Shown one piece after another: positions 1 through 8,950 of a stretch of DNA of 25,576 bases. The notes beneath the pieces were generated by a model. That model did not search any database. It was not told the origin of the DNA and saw nothing but the letters and a program-made list of their open reading frames with translations. The DNA comes from Chara braunii (lineage: Eukaryota > Streptophyta > Charophyceae > Charales > Characeae): positions 224,521 through 250,096 of the forward strand of contig BFEA01000134.1 of the NCBI GenBank assembly GCA_003427395.1. The letters run 5' to 3'. The translations under genes were made by a program, and so were the position numbers. The stretch's first letter is position 1; every line of letters begins with the position of its first letter.

Positions 1-76
<76 letters not shown>

Positions 77-93
77 CACACACACACACACAT
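1..93. repeat. (CA)n microsatellite at window edge
   Basis: Nearly uninterrupted CA dinucleotides with a single ATG interruption at about 73-76. The tract starts at base 1, so its true length is unknown. Other TG/CA tracts lie at 935-1046, 1807-1899 and 1922-2048. Confidence 0.98.
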
Positions 94-934
94 AGTTGTG
101 AACACGTGAGACAAACAATCAAACATGATGGGGTTACATATAAAAATGTCTTAGCAAATTTTGTAACATCACCGCTAACATTGAATTTCAACAATTTATC
201 AACACGTTTTCAACACATGGGGGAGATTTTGAACAATTGATGAACCCTTTGTAAATAATTTAAAAAAGGTTAAATGATGACATGCATTGCAATCATTGTT
301 TGTAGGTATAGGTTAATCACGTTCATGATTATCAACATGAACATGATGATAAACAATTTATAATCTGATTACAATTTGATGTTATACATAAAAGACCCCG
401 TTCAACTTTAGTGTTAATACACCATTTTTTTTGTTGGATTACCCCCGAGTGGAATCGATAATCGACGAAGTGTTAGTAGATCACGTTGGAACAATGTGCT
501 TTCCGCTGGATAAATACAAGACAATATCTAGCCGCGTGTTCTCGCTCAATGCAAGGAATAAATATGACAAAAGAAAAGGTTGTCTATTTACAGGGCGGGG
601 AAAGTCTGCACGAGAACATACTAGAATTGATGAACACACTAATTTATATGTATGTAAAGAGGGGTATTACGAAACGAGGTTGTTGATGCCAATACAAAGG
701 GAAAAGAGGAGAAGAGGATCAAAACCCGTGCAACAATTCAATAACTTCTAAAAAACAGAATAGTGGGTGAGGGAAAAGAAGAGGAAAAAAAAAGTGGGAG
801 GATGATGGACATGTTACATGAGGAAGGTGAAAAGACACAAGGAAATTGTAGAAAGGGAAAAAAAAGGTCGCTCAGAGAAACTCATTGCAGAAAAGACAGG
901 ATACAACATATAGATGTGTGAACATATGTGAAAA
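94..934. other. AT-rich intergenic DNA, no supported gene
   Basis: This stretch is AT-rich. Its first 300 bases are rich in the words GAAC, GTTC and AACACGTG (for example around 100-110, 200-245 and 318-345). An open frame at 431-751 on the plus strand could encode about 106 residues, but it begins at TTG; the first ATG in it is at 494. The product is basic, has no recognisable domain and ends in a low-complexity Arg/Lys stretch. I see no clear promoter and cannot support a gene. A purine-rich run of A and G occupies about 760-880. Confidence 0.6.
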
Positions 935-1007
935 TTGTGTGTGCATGCATATGCGTGTGTGTATGCACGTATGTATGTGTGTGTGTGTGTGCGTGTGTGT
1001 ATGTATG

Positions 1008-1039
<32 letters not shown>

Positions 1040-1046
1040 CATATAT
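935..1046. repeat. (TG)n microsatellite, interrupted
   Basis: TG/GT dinucleotides with scattered GCATGC, GTATG and GCGTG interruptions, ending in an ATATAT step. The open frames across it on both strands (Cys/Val and His/Thr runs) are products of the repeat, not genes. Confidence 0.95.
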
Positions 1047-1249
1047 ATTTGTGTTTCTGTGGGCGTTTTTATGTGTTTGTGAGGTTGAGGCTCAGAGGCC
1101 CAAACACTATTTAGCTTGAACAATACGCACATATAGTGCTTAAACTCGTAACACTGCCTATATCATAAAGTTGAATGTCAAGACTGAGTGTCATAGACTA
1201 ATCTGTCACTCAATGTTTTTCAACCATTCATACAATGTCACTCAAAAAT

Positions 1250-1323
1250 GCCTCTCTTTGTCTCTGTTTGTCTCTGTCTTGTCTCTATCTCTGTCTCCAT
1301 CTCTGTCTTTTAGTCTCTCTCAA
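1250..1323. repeat. TCTCTG-type pyrimidine repeat
   Basis: Degenerate hexamer-like array built from TCTCTGT, TCTCTAT and TCTCCAT. It is less regular than the neighbouring dinucleotide tracts, which suggests an older, mutated microsatellite. An open frame through it is Ser/Leu-rich and not credible as a protein. Confidence 0.8.
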
Positions 1324-1479
1324 TTTATCTCATATTTATCTATCTCGAAACTATCGATCCGTCATACCTATCTGTATACAATTCATAAAATAATGAGATC
1401 ACATATGAACAACAAATAATCACATTGTTTTGTGTAGTGCAACAGTGAACACATTTTCAAGGAGAGCGTCACTGCAATT

Positions 1480-1670
1480 GCGGATGAACCTATGTGACGG
1501 TCTGAACGTCATGAACGCACGTGCACGTTCGAATGTGCAGGTTCAAACGGGCGGGGACCACATTCAAACATGCTACGCGCCACGCGGCATAAAATTTTTG
1601 AACACGACCCCGCCATCCGCATGTGTGCGTCGGGGACTACAGGGTTGGGGACCTCGTTCTTCGAAATAAG
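1480..1670. repeat. GC-rich cluster of self-complementary words (GAACGT/ACGTTC)
   Basis: A GC-rich island in AT-rich surroundings. It contains GAACGTCATGAACG, GCACGTGCACGTTCG and further GTTC/GAAC words on both strands. Similar clusters built from other words occur at 4000-4280, 4466-4530, 6095-6190, 6735-6820, 6865-6985, 7283-7345 and 11203-11275. An open frame at 1430-1669 crosses it but matches nothing I recognise. Confidence 0.45.
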
Positions 1671-1806
1671 TACCTCTATATTTTCATGTTCTAGCGAAAA
1701 ATTTATTCGATTTCGCTTATCTTATCGATGAAAGTAACGTGAGTTAACCGCGGGTTGTAGACTTACCTGTTGGCCGGTGCGTTGCTCATCCTATTGAAGA
1801 AAAACG

Positions 1807-1823
1807 CTCTCTCTCTTTCTTTT

Positions 1824-1889
<66 letters not shown>

Positions 1890-1899
1890 ACATACACAT
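1807..1899. repeat. Compound (CT)n(CA)n microsatellite, copy 1
   Basis: A CT run interrupted by TTTCTTTTT passes directly into about 25 CA units. The same CT-then-CA order recurs at 1922-2048 after a short spacer, so this is a duplicated compound block. Confidence 0.95.
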
Positions 1900-1921
1900 G
1901 TTTGTTTGGAGACTTACTAGA

Positions 1922-2008
1922 TCTCTTCTCTCTCTCTCTCTCTCATAGACACACACACACACATATACACACACACGTACACACACACACATACACATAC
2001 ACACACAA

Positions 2009-2048
<40 letters not shown>
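1922..2048. repeat. Compound (CT)n(CA)n microsatellite, copy 2
   Basis: CT run, then CA units with TA and GT interruptions, then a clean (CA)n. The phase and order match the block at 1807-1899. A short spacer containing GGAGACTTACTAGAT separates the two; GTAGACTTACCTG lies upstream of the first, hinting at a duplicated unit that includes flank. Confidence 0.93.
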
Positions 2049-2049
<1 letters not shown>

Positions 2050-2050
<1 letters not shown>

Positions 2051-3418
2051 CTCCCACCCAACACTCATGTGCTAGAAACACCACCCCCGACATATTTGGA
2101 GGTCTGCGTGAACTCGTCAAACATGTTTAGTTGCGTTTATTAAACACTTGTTCACCACGTTCAAAATATGAACATGAAACACACGGTCATTGAACACGTG
2201 GCAACATAGGGATGGACCATTCAATTAGTAACAAATGCTAGAATCGAGTTTGAGAAGTTGCCTTGGGCCATATGAAAACAAAGTTCAATGATTACCAAAT
2301 ATCATCAAACACAAAGAGTTCAATGAGGTAAGAGGAGTTCAAATTCACAATCTACGACTTGAGTGTCCTAATGAGTGATATACGATGATTATATGATGGT
2401 ATTATAAATTTTTCGCTTAATATGATAAAGGCAGACAATATCTGTTGAACTAGCTAACATGAGTGTGGTACGTCATCAAACATTTCATTGGGCGTAAAGT
2501 ACGCAAAGGGTTTGATTTCGAGAACGACTATTTGATTTATTTTCTAATACTTAAGCTTTATACCACTATGATAAAGTAGATAGGTTGTTTAAAGACCTTA
2601 CCAAAGACATGGCAAAAATGAACTTAATCTTAATATCGTACGAAAAACATCTATAAGAAGCACTTGACACTTGTTGTGGTGAACCTCTGACGTAGAGTGA
2701 TAAAATATTATGATTCAATAGAATCAAATTGAGAGGTTGCAACAAAAGTAGCCAATCATTTTGAGCATTTCGTGTCTGGTCGATCAACTGAGCAAGCATG
2801 CAATTGAATACTAGTCGCTTTAATAGAAACTGGAGGTGAAGAGTATACCCAAATAGAACGTCTCGAATGAATATTGAGTGTTTGTGCTTGCATATGCATC
2901 TATTTTAAAAAGAGGTTAGTTGACACTATTCGACTTTTCGATTGACAATATAAAACGCATTAGACACCGAATCTACTTGACTCTATAACATCGAGATGAG
3001 GAAATTTGAATTTTAATTTGATGAGGAGGAGATTGAAATGTAATGACAATCGACAGGTGAAAAACATCAAAAACAACGTTACTTGAGATGAGAGTCAAAT
3101 ATTTGTATTTGATTATGCATCTGAGGCTATGGGGTGTTTCTCACTATCTAACTTTCAAATGGACAATATTCATCGCATATGGCGCAAAATCGTAATTGAA
3201 TCAATAAACAAATCATGTCCATTAAGAAAATTGTTTGCATATAGCTGAAAAATATAGAGTATTCTAACAACCTGTGTTTTCTCAACTATATTCGTCAGAT
3301 GTATTTAATCACTAATTGTTCACGGCAACGTAATTTAAGGTTTTGGGGGATAAATCTTTAGGTGATGACTCTATTAAATTATGCATCATAACACTTAAGT
3401 CAATCCTTGTACTTGAGT
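2050..3418. other. AT-rich region, no gene or element seen
   Basis: Stops are dense on both strands and no domain-like reading frame is visible. At 2105-2205 there is another set of GAAC/GTTC words (TTGTTCACCACGTTC, ATGAACATGAAAC, GAACACGTGG) like those near the left edge. The open frames at 2566-2799 and 3312-3518 on the minus strand have no recognisable motif. Confidence 0.65.
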
Positions 3419-3700
3419 CATACTTACAAATCAATTCCCTACGAGCATAACACATGGTGACGTTTCCAAATAAAACATGTATTACACACGGTGACAATGT
3501 TATCAAGTAAAAAAACATTGTATGTGCGAATTAAAAATATAAATACACTTAAATAATCGATACTTATAAATCAATTGTTCATAGTGAGTATTATAAACAG
3601 AACATGAATAACACATGGTGATAAGGCGATCAAGTTAAGAAACGTTAATATATGTGGCAATTAAAAATATAAATGCGTTAAAATAAGTCAAATTTTTCGT
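3419..3700. repeat. Degenerate tandem repeat, period about 130-140 bp
   Basis: The words TACTTACAAATCAATT (3421) and TACTTATAAATCAATT (3561) recur 140 bases apart. AACACATGGTGA recurs near 3449 and 3610, with a related ACACACGGTGAC at about 3484. TTAAAAATATAAAT recurs at 3531 and 3661. Together they give about two units with small indels. No coding potential. Confidence 0.7.
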
Positions 3701-3989
3701 AGCTTGAAAAAACTTGTCAAGGATACGGTCATGTTTCATGATAAATCTCCTATCATAGATAATAAACCATAAGTATAGGTATGGTCTATAAATAATTACC
3801 AAATCCTAATGGTATATGAGCTATGATCAAACACTTATGGTCTATGGTTGACTTTGACCATGTGAGGGTATTTATCATTGAATTTATACAAAACTGAAGT
3901 CACATTTAAAAAAAATAAATTTATTAAATTATCGTTAAGTCGAGCTTACTAGGGTGGATATGGAACCCTTCTCGATGTCCGACATGCCT

Positions 3990-4320
3990 CTTTATGTTCA
4001 CGCGAACAACTCGCGAACATGTTCGAGCGAACATAATTTTTTTTCTCGTAAAAAAAAAAAAAAAAAAATCCGTTTTTTTATGTTTAACTCATGATTGGAT
4101 ACGAATTGGAACATGACTCCACGACAAAAGTTGCTTGTATTGTTATTTTATATAACATATATTTGTTTCAGATTTTTCAGAGAATAGTTTTTTGTTTTTT
4201 ATGTTCACGTTCGAAGGGTTTTTGACGCTTGTTCGCGTTTGAGCGAATATGTTGGCACTCGCCTCTAAACCCGAACATGTTGCTATATATATATATATAT
4301 TGCAGGTTCTCCCTCACATG
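3990..4320 (+). repeat. Dispersed repeat copy A, GCGAAC/GTTCGCG word clusters
   Basis: A cluster of GCGAAC and GTTCG words (4007-4037) is followed by a T run and an A19 tract (4051-4069), then an AT-rich core. A second cluster of the same words (4203-4278) precedes a short (AT)n. The core from about 4120 to 4180 (ACAAAAGTTGCTTGTATTG, later TTTCAG) is recognisably the same as 4733-4790, so this is one copy of a repeat found twice here. Confidence 0.6.
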
Positions 4321-4411
4321 AGGTATATGCCACAAACGAATATGTGATGCAACATCACAAAACAAGCATCATTTGGTTAAGCATCATCTTCAGATTGTGA
4401 CTAGAATTAGA

Positions 4412-4465
4412 GAAAAAAAAAAAAAAAAACTACCAGATTTAAAAAAAAAAAAAAAAAAAAAAAAA
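4412..4465. repeat. Poly-A tracts (about A18 and A25)
   Basis: Two long adenine runs are separated by CTACCAGATTT. They sit directly upstream of the GTACGAG word cluster. Homopolymers this long next to a GC-rich word cluster recur at 4051, 6194, 6966 and 11271. Confidence 0.9.
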
Positions 4466-4920
4466 CTCGTCCCTTACGTACGAGTAGCGTACGAGTACAA
4501 GAGTACGAATCCGTACTCGTACGAGGGTGCGTATAAGTGGCAACGCAGACAATAAAATTGTGTTCCTTGTTCAGAACAAGCTTGATTGGTCATCAAAGGG
4601 TTCAAACGGGTATAAATAGGAAATTAAGGGGTTTAGAGGAGAGGTGTTTAATTTATTTTATCTCAATATTGTGTAATTGGTTTATTTTCTTTTTGATCTT
4701 CATTTGGTTAGAATATCAAAGATAAAATCGAGCCAAAAGTTGTTTATATTGTTTATGTCTACAACATATACATTTTTCAGATGTTATTTATTTATTTATA
4801 GTTTGAAAAAAAACCTTTTTTGCACAGGGGTGGATTTTCCATATCTGAAATTAATCCGAAAATTTTATCCGGATTCAAAATTCAAGATAAAATGGGTGTA
4901 CCGGATATCCGGTTTTGCTA
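4466..4920 (+). repeat. Dispersed repeat copy B, GTACGAG and ATCCGGAT word clusters
   Basis: It starts with CGTACGAG and CTCGTACG words on both strands (4477-4530). Its core at 4733-4790 (CCAAAAGTTGTTTATATTG, ATTTTTCAG) is homologous to the core of copy A. It ends with a second cluster built from a different palindromic word, ATCCGGAT/GGATATCCGG (4852-4913). The architecture matches copy A but the word sequence is different. Confidence 0.55.
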
Positions 4921-4929
4921 ACTAGGTTT

Positions 4930-6094
4930 CAACAAAATGTTAGTTATTTTAATGTATCTAATATCATGGTCTTGTCATGTTGTGCTGAAAAGTTATCCCC
5001 TTCCCATAAAAGTCGCCGCATTGATGATACATCTCATAGAAAACAGAATTTTGTCCCAGAATACGTACCAACAAGACAAAAACGACCTTCATCGCTACAA
5101 ACAAAAAGGACAAAAAATAACCTTCTCTCTCTCACTTTTTGTTGTTGCATGTCACCAGATTTTGACCTGATATGCAAACAATATCGAACACCTAAAAGTA
5201 AACTTCTTCAAGAACCCCTATGTCGTTCTGGTGTGTTACTAATGTCGTCGAGACAAGATATACCGAATTTCCAAAGACAAGCCCATCAACATCATTGGTT
5301 GGTTCTATACATCCTGAGGATCGTAACATGGAAAAAAACATCTGGCATCGTAGTGATTATACATCACTTATTTCGTTTCATTGTCCTTTTTTTGGAACTC
5401 TTGTCAACATTGCAATGGTGACATCATTTTTATCCGTTCGGTTTCTAAAATGGATTGGTCAATTAGATGTCATGGGCGAACATCCCGCCCACCCCAATCC
5501 CTTGGAGAACGAAATGTCTGAGGCAAAGTTACCATTGATATGCATTGCACCTCAATCTTTACATCAACCATGTGAATAATTGTGAACCAGGAAAACACGG
5601 ATACAAAGAATTTACATAAGAAACACTAAAAAGGTCACACGGAAAAAAAAGTACAAGCAATGACCCCGAAGGTTGTTGAAAAAGTCATAGTAGGTTAACC
5701 GTATATTTACCACAGCGATGCCACATATTGTGTATGCTTTCATCTCCCTCTCCATGATATCCCACTAACGCTGAAGCATGTGACACTGGTGATTGCTCGT
5801 GCTTCGGGCGTGCCCTGGCCGAATTTGGACAGGTCCCTACCCCTCTTAAGGATCCCCTTAGCCTAAGGAGGGGCCAACTGCTCTGCATTACTTGCTCCCC
5901 CCATGAGCCTCACCTCCTCCCCTCCATGGGATTTGAGGTTCAATACATATTATCTACGTCATCTAGGACAAAGAACTAGTCATAGAAGATCGGTTTTTCT
6001 GAAGTATTGAATTAACTTAGTGTAATTTTGAATACAAGCATTTTTTAACAGAGCTTATGTCTCATTCGAGGGCTTCCTCCCACATCACTTCTCA
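4930..6094. other. Unassigned region with unrecognised open frames
   Basis: Overlapping plus-strand frames at 4915-5421 (168 codons) and 5220-5579 (119 codons) are the longest here. Neither has a recognisable domain, they lie in conflicting frames, and the first begins at the end of repeat copy B. They may be chance frames or decayed coding DNA. At 5830-5875 a CCCCTTAGCCTAAGGAGGGG stem gives a short GC-rich hairpin. Nothing else stands out. Confidence 0.5.
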
Positions 6095-6192
6095 GGGTTG
6101 TCGGCGTTCGGGACGGGCCGGATGCCCGAACCCGAACGCCCAAACGTTCGGGACCTCCTCTCGACGTGTTCAGCCGTTCGGTCGAACGCGGA

Positions 6193-6239
<47 letters not shown>
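6095..6239 (+). repeat. CGTTCGGG/CCCGAACG word cluster with A46 tail
   Basis: A GC-rich block with repeated GTTCGGG, CCGAAC and AACGTTCGGGACC words ends directly in 46 consecutive A residues (6194-6239). A matching block with AACGTTCG and GGGACCC lies at 6735-6820, about 600 bases away. The A tail suggests a SINE-like retroposed sequence, but I find no A or B box. Open frames over it (Lys or Phe runs) are artefacts. Confidence 0.6.
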
Positions 6240-6241
<2 letters not shown>

Positions 6242-6734
6242 TATGTTATGCAGAAGAATAAACTGAACAACATTTGACTCAACATTACATCCTAATTCTT
6301 TACCAAATTTGAAATAAAAATCAAATACAAAGTAAATAACAATAGTAAAAATTGTAAAAAATAAAATGAGAATGAAATTATTGAGTGGGCGAGCACGTTT
6401 TTGACACCGCCATCTTTGACTTTGAAAAATACCATGAAATTTTATATATGTGTATCTTACATAATAGAGTACCTACAAATAAGGTTTGAAATAATAATAA
6501 TATTTTTTTCGTGCCCCAAAATAAAGGAAAAATAAAAAGTGAAAAGAGAAAAAAAACAAATTAGTGAGTGGGAAAGAAAGTTCTGACACCACCATCTTTT
6601 CCGATGTTTCATTATTGTTTGGCTTAATAAAATGCCTTCAAAATTAAGAGGACGATGCCTTACATTACATAGAACTCAAAAGAAAAAACTTAAAAAATAT
6701 AAATAATATTTAGGTGTCAAAATAGTTTTTTGCG
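6240..6734. other. AT-rich spacer between two related word clusters
   Basis: Low-complexity AT-rich DNA. GTTTTTGACACCGCCATCTTTG (about 6398) and AGTTCTGACACCACCATCTTTT (about 6580) are homologous, as are the nearby AGTGGGCGAG and AGTGGGAAAG. So a ~180 bp segment is present twice as diverged tandem copies. No coding potential. Confidence 0.5.
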
Positions 6735-6820
6735 GGGTCTGAACCCTTTCGGGGACCCAAACGCCTGAACGTTCGCGGGTCAGGTTCGGCGCCTACGTAC
6801 GTTCAGCCTGGCAACCTTAA
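6735..6820. repeat. Partner word cluster (AACGTTCG, GGGACC)
   Basis: GGGGACCCAAACGCCTGAAC, GTTCGCGGGTCAGG and TACGTACGTTCAGCC share words with 6095-6193. The block ends in CTGGCAACCTT, which resembles the reverse complement of AGGGTTGTCGG at the start of the first cluster. The pair could therefore be the inverted ends of a ~725 bp element. Confidence 0.45.
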
Positions 6821-6864
6821 CATTTCTTATTTTTATGTATTCATTTTTTCATTCTCCTTCTGGG

Positions 6865-6985
6865 CTGTTTTTCCGGGCACCCGGACACCCAACTTCTGCC
6901 CGGGTACACGCCCGGGTGCCCGGCCGGGCATGACCCCCGGGCAGGGTTCCGGGAAGCCCCAGCGCCAAAAAAAAAAAAAAAAACC
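6865..6985. repeat. GCCCGGG word cluster with poly-A, copy 1
   Basis: Very GC-rich. It contains CGCCCGGGTGCCCGGCCGGG followed by CATGA, plus further CCCGGG words, and runs into an A17 tract at about 6966-6982. The same string recurs in the same orientation at 7283-7345. Confidence 0.7.
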
Positions 6986-7237
6986 TCAAAAAATTCCGAA
7001 AAAAAAAAATATTGTGTAGGATTGAAATGCAAACCACTTTTGGTTGACGGTCACATTATAATTCCTCACATAATCGAAGATAAAAAAGAAAATAACAGAA
7101 TTACACAAAGGCACCCCCCTTTAGACCCCTTTAGCCCCTTTAAAACCAATTTATACCCCCCTCCCCCCCCTTGACAGCCAACTCGCAAAAAACGAAATGA
7201 GTCGGGATTTGGAGTCCTCTGGGAGAGCGCAGAAAAC

Positions 7238-7265
7238 CAAAATATATATATATATATATATATAT
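7238..7265. repeat. (AT)n microsatellite
   Basis: About 13 AT units followed by a T-rich run, immediately upstream of the second GCCCGGG cluster. Confidence 0.9.
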
Positions 7266-7282
7266 TATTTTTATTTTTTTTG

Positions 7283-7345
7283 CACGCCCGGGTACTCCGG
7301 GCGTCACGCCCGGGTGCCCGGCCAGGCAGGACCGGCCGGGCATGA
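7283..7345. repeat. GCCCGGG word cluster, copy 2
   Basis: CACGCCCGGGTACTCCGGGC, CGCCCGGGTGCCCGGCC and GGCCGGGCATGA repeat the words at 6865-6985 in the same orientation about 400 bases on. The interval between them (6986-7282) is filler with C-rich runs at 7108-7170 and no gene. Confidence 0.7.
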
Positions 7346-7413
7346 GAATCTTCCTAGTTCTCCTTTTAAAAAAAAGTTTTTTCAATTTTAGATTTTTGCT
7401 TATACCATATTTT

Positions 7414-7547
7414 GACTTGTGGATCGATGCAATGTCATACGACATGAAGGACATGTTTAGCAAGCTGCCGCACGAGGAGATCTCCTCGTGCGGCAGCTTG
7501 CTAAACATGTCCTTCATGTCGTATGACGTCGCATCGATCCGCAAGTC
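7414..7547. repeat. Near-perfect 2 x 67 bp palindrome at truncated RT
   Basis: Arms 7414-7480 and 7481-7547 are reverse complements with 3 mismatches in 67 and no spacer; the centre reads GAGGAGATCTCCTC. The right arm is in phase with the RT frame and encodes motif A (SYDMKDMFSKLPHEE). The left arm is an inverted copy of the same segment. Homology stops sharply at both outer edges. The element therefore ends by folding back on its own RT sequence, as in inverted or snap-back insertions of Penelope-like elements, although an assembly chimera is possible. Confidence 0.95.
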
Positions 7548-8400
7548 TTCCCCATCCTTCGATATTTGATCCTTGTCGAACTTCTCAACTCTTTGTGACA
7601 CGTCAACCATGGAACGTAGGTTGAAGTGCCATTTCTGCGGGAGATTGAACAAGAGATGGTTAAGGGTCTTAGCCACATAGCGCCCCGTCTTTGTCGTCGG
7701 ATCTGCGTAAGACGGGCATATCGAGCTGTAGCGGTCCACGTCCTTGTGTTTAGGTTGGACATAAGCTGCACCGAACGAACCCTTCATGTTCAAATTCACA
7801 AATCTCTCAATCCCTGCTTCCTTCATTACCAGTCTCACTTCCTCTTTAACTATGTCCTCACGCTACTCATCCATCAACTTGTACCCTGAGCTCATGACGA
7901 ATCCTTCCATCATTGCTTCAAAATACAGGTGCGGGCACATGACCAAGGTTTCCCCTGGATTCCGATCCAGAGGAGACAACACCAGATTTTCCAGCCTCAT
8001 CTTCAACTGGTGGACCTCGGCGATATCGAGGAAATTATCCCCTTCCTCCGATCTCCCTCCCATACACTTCCTCGCTCTCTGCCATGACACTGTTACTTCG
8101 TCTCCATGGTTATGTTTGTCCTAGGTCTCGAATGTTGCCTCAATCTTCTTCTGTAATAGTCCCACACAATCCGGATGCCGTGCTTTTGGAATGTTACCCG
8201 CGTTCAAGAGCACCGGAGGATTCAGGTGTATTCCTTCTAGCTACTGCAGTCGAAAATGTACATGCTCCCCCGCTCTAGGATACAGGAGACCTGCACACTG
8301 GCAGGTTGACACAACTTTACGCGAAAATTTGCGTTGGTTGTGTAGCAAATCAGCAACGGATGGGTTCTTTACCCACTCCTGACGTGCTTCCATCCATCAA
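7481..8400 (-). pseudogene. Reverse transcriptase fragment with upstream CxC linker, Penelope-like, decayed
   Basis: Read on the minus strand, one frame runs from about 8397 to 7481 with three in-frame TAG codons (near 8246, 8118 and 7861). It starts with a linker containing STCQCAGLLYPRAGEH, whose two cysteines (C-Q-C) lie at 8303-8295. RT finger motifs follow: LSPLDRNPG (about 7976-7950), then YVQPKHKD and ICPSYADPTT (about 7763-7690). Motif A, SYDMKDMF, lies at about 7526-7503. The frame is cut four residues after LPHEE by the palindrome, so motif B, the catalytic DD motif and the thumb are absent. The expected RPIxS-like core reads SSICPS, suggesting erosion. Such RTs prime reverse transcription on target DNA. 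The CxC linker between endonuclease and RT is the mark of permuted Penelope-like elements. The piece cannot be functional. Confidence 0.75.
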
Positions 8401-8950
8401 CCCAGTTGTTACCTCCTGTGGAGTGCAAAGTGAACCGTCTAATCCCCGCCTTCTCCAACTGCTTCAGCTCGTTCAGAATACCCACCTGCCATTCTCCGTC
8501 CTCGCTTGATTTTACTCGCACCACCTGTACCGCACTCACCTCAAGTCTTTTTTGTCGTCCCGTATCCCTCATTCTTTCTCGTTTGCCTTTGCGTGTAGTA
8601 CGCCTTTTCTTCGTACCTCCCTTAATTCTCCCGCTCGTATTCAGTGCAGGTGACCATCTCTTGATGTATACTTGTTCCAGGAGTGTCAGATCCTGCTTCT
8701 CTCCCATATCAACAAGCAGTATAACATAAGATTTCGATCCGAAGGATCGCCACAATATGTACAAATGAGTGGTCTTTTCACCTCTTCGGCCAGCCGATGT
8801 GTGCTCCCTCCATCGTACACCTACGTCACTGTATCGAGCGTATCGGCCCCGCGAGGGCCCTTCAGGCAGCGTCACGCGGGAGAAACTTAGACTTTCAACT
8901 TTTCAAAGACAACTCAGGGATGACAACGGCTTGTCTGCCCAATGTATTGC
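8369..8950 (-). pseudogene. GIY-YIG endonuclease domain remnant of the Penelope-like element
   Basis: The minus-strand frame opening at 8875 encodes the C-terminal two thirds of a GIY-YIG nuclease fold. It has VRWREHTSAGRRGEKTTHLY (Arg21 and His25 in the catalytic helix region), RSFGSKSYVILLVDMGE, then DLTLLEQVYIKRWSPALNTSG, with the expected metal-binding Glu67 and the terminal Asn79. A QYIGQTSR string that fits the YIG motif is encoded at about 8949-8926 in another frame, so the N-terminal strand looks frameshifted or displaced. A basic linker (KKRRTTRKGKRERMR) follows, then a Trp-containing segment (NNWVDGWKH). A frameshift near 8395 separates this frame from the RT frame. The domain nicks target DNA in Penelope-like elements. 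Here it lies upstream of the RT, the permuted order. No CCHH zinc finger is seen before it. Confidence 0.72.

Noticed and set aside
872-1132. Open frames on both strands across the TG repeat
   Set aside because: They encode only His/Thr or Cys/Val runs dictated by the dinucleotide repeat. The frames at 1770-2120 are the same effect.
4915-5579. 168- and 119-codon plus-strand frames
   Set aside because: No recognisable domain, conflicting frames, and a start inside a dispersed repeat. Not annotated as genes.
7481-8400. Stop codon reassignment (TAG read as glutamine)
   Set aside because: All three stops in the RT frame are TAG, which recalls some ulvophyte algae. But ORF1 also has a TGA, the Ty3/gypsy remnant has TGA and TAA at positions where basic residues are expected, and frameshifts are present. 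Decay explains it better.
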